The notes under the pieces are model-generated. The model was not told the origin of the DNA, made no database searches, and saw only the letters and a list, made by a program, of their open reading frames with translations. From Trissonchulus latispiculum (lineage: Eukaryota; Nematoda; Enoplea; Enoplida; Ironidae), in the NCBI GenBank assembly GCA_030248195.1, contig JASAND010005626.1:25001-89000 (forward strand): a stretch of DNA of 64,000 bases, given 5' to 3'. Made by a program: the position numbers and the translations under genes. Below, piece by piece: positions 58,057 to 64,000 of this stretch (the stretch's first letter is position 1; every line of letters starts with the position of its first letter).

Positions 58057-58180
58057 ATTCTTTTCACTGATCAGAGATAAGAGTCTTTGGGGAGCCGTAC
58101 TGTAAAATAACGAATTCTAGAAAGGTTTGAGCTACAGTGTACGCTTTCTTATTCTTAATAGGAATTGCTATGACATATTT
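57860..58180 (-). pseudogene. Integrase core, middle segment in a third frame
   Basis: Between a frameshift near 58175 and another near 57890 the core is read in a separate frame. It includes the SDQ motif holding the second catalytic Asp, directly followed by a TGA at 58064-58066, then NGQIERWH with the catalytic Glu. The element's integrase is therefore broken here. Confidence 0.8.
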
Positions 58181-59207
58181 GGAAAGCATCAATAAAGCTA
58201 AGGATATGTTTCATACCACTCGTAGAGACTTTGGAGATGTCCATTAGGTCGCAATGTACCCTTTCGAAAGGTTCGAGTGCAGGCGGGGGGTGTCGCAGGA
58301 GAGCTCGGGGATTGCGCGGGGGTCCTTTTCGCTTCTGGCAGCGCGGACAAGACTGTATCCAATTTTTCACGTCTGTACGCATACCGGGCCACCAAAAATG
58401 TTCCGAAAGCTTATAGGAGGTTTTATTCTGCCCCCCATGAGCGGCGTAACGACTGTCATGACATGCGGCTAGTGCCTCTTCACGTATTGCTTCAGGCACG
58501 GCCAGAACTTCCAAAGTAGTATTCCTGACTCTCTCGAGATGAACCAGTACACCCTCACGGAGATCGCAATTTTTGGCCAGGGCAGCTATGCGCACGGCTC
58601 GGTTGAAAGTACTGGGCAACTCATGGGTCTGTTTGTACTTGATCACTTCCTCCAGTAACAGATCCTCCTGCTTCAGGTCTTGCAATCTGCTCCATGACTT
58701 TGGGTTCAGAGAAACGTTGGAACTATCACGAACGGCTCGTTCGAAAACTTCGCCGAAATGAGCAGAAGTGATGCTCTTCCGTTGTGGTCGGCCCGTTTCG
58801 GCCGAAATGAATTCCGGTCTCACATCTTCCTCCTGTACGAGTTCTGAGTCGGGTTCGCGGCTTGGACCAGCCCGTGGTACCGAGTCTCCCGAAAGAGCCT
58901 CTGGCTCACTATCCGTCTTGGTCGGATCTTCCCGTGGCGGTAACCGCGGTTGTTTCTTGGGAGTGGGCACACTTCGTTCAGAACCACTAGACTCGGATGC
59001 TTGTGAAATTTTGGAGACTTTGGTTCTTACTGCTGCAGCACTTTTCTGCGCTCGACTCTTAGAAACTTTCGGTGTAATAGTGTCGCAAGTGGGTCCCCTT
59101 TCCCGCTTGGCAACTACCGAATTTATGTGTGCTACAAATTCCTCACTTTCCTCCTGATGTAGGGCGACTCCCTTGCGGTCGTTTTCTCCTTCATCCCCTT
59201 GGCATCC
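58155..59207 (-). CDS. Integrase N-terminal zinc finger and start of core
   Basis: After a long, charged Ser/Glu/Pro-rich linker (unusually long for a gypsy RNase H-integrase connection, about 200 residues) comes the HHCC finger (CHDSRYAAHGG, then SCPRCQK), a helix with FWWPGM, and the core start with HCDLMDIS (first catalytic Asp) and LSFIDAF. The frame continues to 59336 only because the inserted 360-bp repeat happens to be open; the genuine element sequence starts at 59207. Confidence 0.85.
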   Translation of the reverse strand, partial: GCQGDEGENDRKGVALHQEESEEFVAHINSVVAKRERGPTCDTITPKVSKSRAQKSAAAVRTKVSKISQASESSGSERSVPTPKKQPRLPPREDPTKTDSEPEALSGDSVPRAGPSREPDSELVQEEDVRPEFISAETGRPQRKSITSAHFGEVFERAVRDSSNVSLNPKSWSRLQDLKQEDLLLEEVIKYKQTHELPSTFNRAVRIAALAKNCDLREGVLVHLERVRNTTLEVLAVPEAIREEALAACHDSRYAAHGGQNKTSYKLSEHFWWPGMRTDVKNWIQSCPRCQKRKGPPRNPRALLRHPPPALEPFERVHCDLMDISKVSTSGMKHILSFIDAFQICHSNSY

Positions 59208-59567
59208 ACAGGTGGACAAGGGGGGGAAAGGGGGGGGGGAAATTTCCCCCCCTCGGCGAAGTAGCCCACAAGGGGTCGCGAAATTGCTCCCACAAGGGGT
59301 AAGAAAATTGGCCACAAGGGTAAGAAATTTGCCCAAAAAGTAGGTTTTACGACTAAAATTTCCAAAAATTTTCCGGCTTCGCCGGAATTTTTCCCTTAAA
59401 ATTACTATTTTTAGCTAAAAAAACGTCCAAAAAACGTTTGTTAAAAATAGGCTAAAATAGCTTAAAAATCGCTTTCAAAAGTGCACCTAAGAAAAATCGC
59501 TCTCACAAGGGGTACCCAAATTTGCTTCCACAAGGGTCAGTGAAATTTGACCTCCCGTTCAGGTATG
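59208..59567. mobile_element. 360-bp insertion with 9-bp direct repeats inside pol
   Basis: TTGGCATCC at 59199-59207 and 59568-59576 flanks the insert. Both copies are in the same reading frame on the minus strand, so precise loss would restore the RNase H-integrase connection. The insert contains G/C homopolymer blocks (aaggggggggggaaatttcccccc), several spaced 'cacaagggg' words about 20-25 bp apart at both ends, and a central hairpin TTCCGGC-ttc-GCCGGAA. It resembles the 164-bp insertion at 27214-27377 in overall build. Confidence 0.8.
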
Positions 59568-59792
59568 TTGGCATCCCTTAGCGACATCCGCAAACAAGGG
59601 GTTTCTTGATAGCCCGTCGGCGTTTCTCAACTGTGGGTTGTTCCTATGTTTGATTTCGAAATCATATTCGGAAAAGGTCATCTGCCAGCGGGCATGTCGA
59701 TAATTTCGGGGCGGGTGCTTCATAAGCCACCTTAGGGTCAGTGAACAATGTGAATGGCGGTCCCCCGTAAAAATAGTGTCGAAAGTGTTCAA
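59559..59792 (-). pseudogene. RNase H C-terminal end
   Basis: Holds RWLMKHPPRNYRHARWQM and ADGLSRNP, the conserved end of gypsy RNase H, in a different frame from the preceding segment (frameshift near 59730). It is terminated by the inserted repeat. Confidence 0.85.
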
Positions 59793-60438
59793 TCCCGGAT
59801 TTCATAGCCAAACACTCCTTGTCATGGGTGGAATAATTTCGCTCGTATTTCTTCAGAGACCGGGCCGCGTAGGCCACCGGATGATATTTGCCATCATCTT
59901 GTTCCTGCGACAAGACAGCTCCTAAGCCTAAGTCGGAGGCATCTGTATGTAGGACAAATCCCTTGGCAAAGTCTGGGCGGGCGAGTACTGGGGCCTCAAC
60001 TAGACTTTTCTTCAATAGATCGAAAGCTTGCTGATGTGTGTTATTCCAAACGAATCGAACCCCTTTCTTTTTTAACGAATAGAGCGTTGCGGCCAGATGG
60101 GCGAACCCTTTGATAAATTTTGCGTAGTAGGCGCACATACCAAGGAAACTTTCAACATCCTTGATCTGTTTAGGTACAGCCAAGTCATGTATGGCCTGGA
60201 TACGTTCCTTTAGCGGTTCTACCCCTTTGGCGGAAATAATATGCCCCAGATAAGTGACGGATTCCTTAAGAATGTGACACTTATCAGGGTTCATTTTCAG
60301 ATCAGCGGCTCGCAAGCGGTCGAAAACCTCCTGCATAATTTCGAGGTGCTCATCGAATGTTTTCGAAAATATCAAAATGTCGTCAATGTAGATGATACAT
60401 TTTTCCACTGTAGGTCCCCCAGAATTCGCTCCATGCAC
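59662..60438 (-). pseudogene. RT C-terminal half and RNase H
   Basis: Starts with the RT catalytic YIDD box (D19, D20), the thumb (TYLGHIIS) and the connection (FLGMCAYYAKFI), then RNase H with HTDASDLGLGAVL and the HDKECLA segment. It is out of frame with the upstream RT half because of a one-base change in a G run near 60420. Confidence 0.88.
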
Positions 60439-60815
60439 CGTTGGAAATTACCCGGCGCACACTTGAGCCCAAAGGGCAAAACGTTATACTCAAATTGACC
60501 GTGAAACGTATTAAAACTCGCTTTTGCTTTGGATTCTTCGTCTAATTCAATTTGGTTGAACCCTTTACTAAGACCAATAGTTGAGAAAAACTTTGCGCCC
60601 TTCAGTGTGGTCATGATGTCGTCAATTCGCGGTATGGGGTAGACATCGGGGTCACTAATTTTATTAATCTTTCGAAAGTCTACGCACAGTCGAAGTTTGC
60701 CCCCAGGCTTGGGTACATAGATCATAGGCGAGCTCAAAGGGCTCGTAGAAGGCCGTATAAGCCCATATTTTAGCATCTCAGTTAACTCTTCAAGTATAGG
60801 CTGTCTGAGGTGCAC
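60372..60815 (-). pseudogene. RT N-terminal half, motif A Asp replaced by Gly
   Basis: Contains PYRLP-type entry upstream (two stops in that frame near 60.84 and 60.86 kb), YVPKPGGKLRLCVDFRKIN, the motif A region FSTIGLSKGFNQIE and FNVLPFGL-like YNVLPFGLKCAP. The motif A Asp that binds catalytic metal is Gly here (codon GGT at 60573-60575). Even without the frameshift near 60420 this copy could not polymerise. Confidence 0.88.
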
Positions 60816-61944
60816 CGGGAGTCGATAGGGGGTCGCCTAAATAGGCTTGGCTTACCCCGTGTTGATATGCGCTTGGAAAATGGTGCATTTGCCGATATCG
60901 AATGGATGTTGCGAAAAAACAGTTCAAATTTTCGTTTAGCAGGCCCAGAAATTGGCCACGTTCATGTTCAGACAGTTTCGCCTCATCAAATGAGATCTTT
61001 CTCATAGGTGGGGGCAAGTCGGAGAGCAGACACGATTTTATGCCTCTGCAGGTCATGACTTGGTGCGAGCAGTTTCCGGTAGAGGCGGGTCCTCGGCCTC
61101 GAAAATAGCTTCCCAACTTAATAACCTTGCCCTCGGCGTTGCGGATCTTAGAGAAATGTGTCGCGTTTTTGCCCCTCCTTAATTCCCGTTGGGGAACAAC
61201 GTTCCCGAGCGTGGTATTCTCATGAACGACGAGGTCTGTTCCGGTCTCATTTCTCATAATGACAGGAATGTACTGCTGTTCTAGGTTTACCATTGCTGGT
61301 AGGACCTGAAAGGTAGATTGCGATGTCTCGAAATTTTGTGTGTCCGGCTCAAAGAGTCCCTCATAATTGAGTGGCTGTAAACTCTCTACTAGTCCAGGAA
61401 CAGCGACTTCCGCATAGGCGGGCACGGTAACTTTTCGCATAGCAGATACTCGAAATGCAGTCTCAGTCAGAGGTGCGTGTTGAATAAGTTTGGCTTGCAT
61501 GGGAGGGCGGCTCGGCTTATTCAGACTCAATTCGCCCTTTTGAAAATTTAGGTTGCATTCCCCACCGTGCTCGAGGATAAAATCAGTGCCAATTAAACAG
61601 TCCTCAGCTAGTCCCTTAGGGACCAAGAAGGTGTGCATTTTGCTGATGCCCGGAGTGTCGTAAAACCCGACAGGTACCCGTACGGCTCCCTTAAATTTAA
61701 GAGTTTGTCCGTTGACCCCTTCTGCGCGCGGAGCCTTTTCCAATGGCCTTACGGGCAGCTTCAAAGATCGTACCAGTCCTTCACTCATCAAACTGAGGTT
61801 TGCCCCTGTATCCACCAGGGCCTGAACAGGTTGTTCGCTGACATTTACCAAGATCATAGGCAATGGTCGGTGGGGGACGGTAAGAGCAACTTCTTCCCTA
61901 TTCCTAATTGACTTATTCTGGTTGGCTATACCTATGAGATGCAA
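60790..61944 (-). CDS. Second retropepsin (aspartic protease) domain and linker to RT
   Basis: 384 codons. VQALVDTGANLSLMS (Asp45) is the active-site loop, preceded by a hydrophobic strand (PLPMILVNV), and DCLIGTDFI is the distal ILG-type motif. A long linker with strands follows. The domain is clearly related to the first retropepsin upstream (VQALFDTGALVSVMS and DCVMGSDYM). It begins with TTG or further upstream in an overlap of 13 nt with that ORF, in the -1 frame. It runs out of frame near the RT start. Confidence 0.85.
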   Translation of the reverse strand: MHLIGIANQNKSIRNREEVALTVPHRPLPMILVNVSEQPVQALVDTGANLSLMSEGLVRSLKLPVRPLEKAPRAEGVNGQTLKFKGAVRVPVGFYDTPGISKMHTFLVPKGLAEDCLIGTDFILEHGGECNLNFQKGELSLNKPSRPPMQAKLIQHAPLTETAFRVSAMRKVTVPAYAEVAVPGLVESLQPLNYEGLFEPDTQNFETSQSTFQVLPAMVNLEQQYIPVIMRNETGTDLVVHENTTLGNVVPQRELRRGKNATHFSKIRNAEGKVIKLGSYFRGRGPASTGNCSHQVMTCRGIKSCLLSDLPPPMRKISFDEAKLSEHERGQFLGLLNENLNCFFATSIRYRQMHHFPSAYQHGVSQAYLGDPLSTPGAPQTAYT

Positions 61945-62855
61945 ATCAGGTCGAGGATTCGCGTAGGAGCCTGGAATGGTATTACTTTGAGACCTTGACC
62001 TTGAGTGGAGGGCCAGGTTACTGTGTGCTGTCCTAGATCCAGGGAGATTTCGCCAGGGTAAGTGATCATGTAATCCGAACCCATCACACAGTCAACGGTT
62101 AGCTGTTCCACTGCCACAAACTTCCACCTTCGGCTAGGGATCTGTCGCTCGGCTCCTTGGAAGAACACAGGTACTGTGACGCTACCCTTAATCTCACACC
62201 GACTTCCGTTGGCAGTACGAATGTATCTGGTCGGCTCTAGGGGTTCTAGAGGTAAACCTAATCGCTCGGCTAGTCTTCCAGACATAACAGAAACTAAAGC
62301 GCCTGTATCAAAGAGGGCTTGTACCGGCTGTCCCAGGATCATAAGGCTGATAAAGAGGGGAACGGTCCTGACCATCAGGACGGAATGCGCATTCACGGGC
62401 CTGCGGAAGTTACGAGAGGAGGCCCTGGCTGGAGTACTACTTCCCCGAGGATCCAGGTCCACCTGGGGTCCTTTACTAGCTCTCTTGATGGGACTAGTGG
62501 CCATGTCGGACTGTTCAGTACTAACCCGACCCTTAATCCGATCTTCCTCCGAATCTGTGTGTTCCCTAGTATCCTGGCGTGAAAATCGAACAATCCGGCA
62601 GTCTGAACCCTTTCTGTTTCCTTGATGCAAGTCGATCAAGGGTCAGGTCCTACTATCCTGACTGTCATCAGTCAACAACTGGGCACTAGCGTCCAGCTCA
62701 GCACTATAATCGGACATAGAGGAGGCTATTGAAGCATCTCTCATCAAAGGTCTGTAGGCAGGTGAAATCTGACAGCGGTTGGCGGCGGCCTTAGGAATCC
62801 TATCTAAGTGCTCGTTAACCGGCGGCTCCTTTGATCGCAAGGGTATTGTCTCCAT
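61932..62855 (-). pseudogene. First retropepsin domain with N-terminal linker, one in-frame UGA
   Basis: An open frame from the Met at 62855, interrupted by a single TGA at 62643-62645 and then continuing to 61932 in the same frame. The N-terminal part is hydrophilic, Ser/Asp/Arg-rich. The protease loop is GQPVQALFDTGALVSVMS, with the distal VDCVMGSDYM. No CCHC zinc knuckle or capsid signature is seen in the linker. Its 5' end overlaps the C-terminal tail of the envelope-like frame by about a dozen codons. Confidence 0.8.
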
Positions 62856-62872
62856 TTCCGGTGAGACGGATC

Positions 62873-63988
62873 CTAACTCTCGGTGGGCTCCTCATCATCG
62901 CTAAAGACCGCTTCGCTAGCTCTGCGAACATCTACGGGGGCTGAAATCTTCGGCCTAGAAGGAGGTGAATCCCTTTTTGGTCGCCTGCGAATTCTATCCC
63001 TACACTTTCGTCCACAAGGCGTGACCCACCATACAATTACTCACCCTATCAAAATGATAATGATAACAACCGTGAGGCCATGGTTTAACTGCAGCGGAAT
63101 TAGGGGTAGGTTAACGTACTTTCGCATTTGGTTGTGAATTAAGTTTCGCGCTTACTCATTTTCGTATTCGGCGGTCGACAGTTCGGTAAAATGTAAAGGG
63201 ATCCGGCCCAGCGGGGCCGGGACGACCATTTCCTTAAGTTCAGCCGTGGTAACGGTAGTGCGCGCTATGCCTAAAGTACTAGTGAGAATCGTGTTTCCGA
63301 TGATCAAATGCAAATACCGGCCGTGCTCGAACCAGAGTGTGCCAGTGCTGGGAACTGCAACCCGTTCCCCTTCAGCAACGTGGTTCAAGGCGGGTGACCG
63401 AGCGACGACGACTTCCATATAATTTGTACGGATCATTACTCCAGCTGGGGTAGTGCGATAGACTGTAGAATTATCCAAAACTTTAACCTGCACATATTCT
63501 GAGCAGCTGGCATATTCTTTTTTAAGCGTGTCGTCGGAAAACGAGATCAAAATTTGTAAACACCTAGCTTTGAGACTGGTCACGATGGCATTCGGAGGGC
63601 AAAACCAGAGTCCCGGAGCCGTTTTATATTCCGAGAAGTCAATCTCACGGATCTCCCCGGTATCAAATCGCTGTGCGTAATCAGGCATGGGAGCGAGAGC
63701 TGTAACCCCGCGTTCCCTAGAATTATATCCCACATTGTGCACTGCATTGAGGGGTCGGACCTCCTGTGACAGTGGTACCGGCATCTCCAACATGAAGCCG
63801 AATCGCAGAGTTTCGAAATCAATTTTGATTGGATATACCTTTCCGAACTGATATATGAGGCTCGGCTCCTGACTTAGTAGGGAATTTCTCAAGGTCGGGT
63901 GATTGCGTATTATCTCTTTCAAGGTTTGTAAATTCACTAAACTCGGTGTGACTTCAGAACGCAGTCCAGCGTGCATGACAGAATTCAA
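62873..63988 (-). pseudogene. Envelope-like membrane glycoprotein (C-terminal part), two in-frame stops
   Basis: The frame is open from the window edge to a TAA at 63152-63154, continues in the same frame through a hydrophobic LTVVIIIILIG segment with a TGA at 63041-63043, and ends at the TAG at 62873-62875. The ectodomain-like part has three Cys (130, 143, 162), a glycosylation sequon NST (173) and an alternation of strands. After the membrane span comes a strongly basic tail (GRKCRDRIRRRPK) and an acidic end. The layout (ectodomain, single span, basic tail) is that of a class of viral-type envelope proteins; sequence identity to a named family is not claimed. The N-terminus lies outside the window. 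Confidence 0.6.
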
Positions 63989-64000
63989 TCCATCCCGTAG

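Larger units (their letters stand above)
56242..63988 (-). mobile_element. Ty3/gypsy-like retroelement with envelope-like gene, two retropepsins and OTU domain (partial, decayed)
   Basis: Minus-strand order: envelope-like protein (63988-62873), first retropepsin (62855-61932), second retropepsin (61944-60790), RT (60815-60372, then 60438), RNase H to 59559, integrase (59207-57184), OTU protease (57177-56242). RT, RNase H and integrase order with a GPY/F-like tail is that of Ty3/gypsy elements. Breaks: stops at 63152-63154, 63041-63043, 62643-62645, 58064-58066 and 57184-57186; frameshifts near 61.94, 60.87, 60.42, 59.73, 58.17 and 57.89 kb; a 360-bp insertion at 59208-59567. LTRs and a conventional gag were not identified. 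The element runs off the right edge. Confidence 0.85.

Overview
The window is eukaryotic nuclear DNA, AT-rich and dense in transposable elements. It has GT-AG spliced genes with short and long introns, a U6 snRNA copy, and no bacterial operons or plastid/mitochondrial genes. A nematode is the best guess, perhaps a basal one. The reasons are a compact intronless 7TM receptor resembling nematode srsx chemoreceptors, two DEG/ENaC channel genes, and a U6 3' end reading CCAAATTTTTT. No species can be named from the sequence alone.

Layout. 0-17 kb has no convincing conserved gene: it holds a palindromic foldback repeat at the left edge, hAT-like MITEs, tandem repeats of 47 bp and about 155-190 bp, GTTTCA-type hexamer arrays and one possible secreted-protein exon near 14.6 kb. 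17.5-20.6 kb holds a coiled-coil/membrane ORF (minus) and exons of a Kelch-repeat gene (plus) whose last visible exon is frameshifted. 20.8-34.8 kb is a nest of transposons (hAT-like elements with extremely GC-rich ends, TTAA-flanked elements, long-TIR foldback elements and a plus-strand Ty3/gypsy pol fossil) lying in and around a dead minus-strand DEG/ENaC paralogue. 35-38.6 kb holds small ORFs, tandem repeats, a TIR element and a 5'-truncated U6. 39.7-40.7 kb is an intact 7TM receptor. 41.8-48.5 kb is a DEG/ENaC gene on the minus strand, for which I could build an eleven-exon model whose phases all agree, including a 14-nt microexon; the exon(s) for TM1 were not found.

51.6-64 kb is dominated by a large minus-strand Ty3/gypsy-like retroelement that runs off the right edge. 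In transcription order it has an envelope-like membrane glycoprotein, two successive retropepsin domains, RT, RNase H, integrase with a GPY/F-like end, and an OTU-type cysteine protease domain in the same frame as integrase after a single UAG. The copy carries several stops and frameshifts, a Gly in place of the catalytic Asp of RT motif A, and a 360-bp insertion flanked by 9-bp direct repeats. Beyond it, at 53.7-55.1 kb, lie two ORFs that look like degenerate copies of one cysteine-rich domain. The OTU fusion, the paired proteases and the envelope-like gene in front of pol make this the most unusual system in the window.
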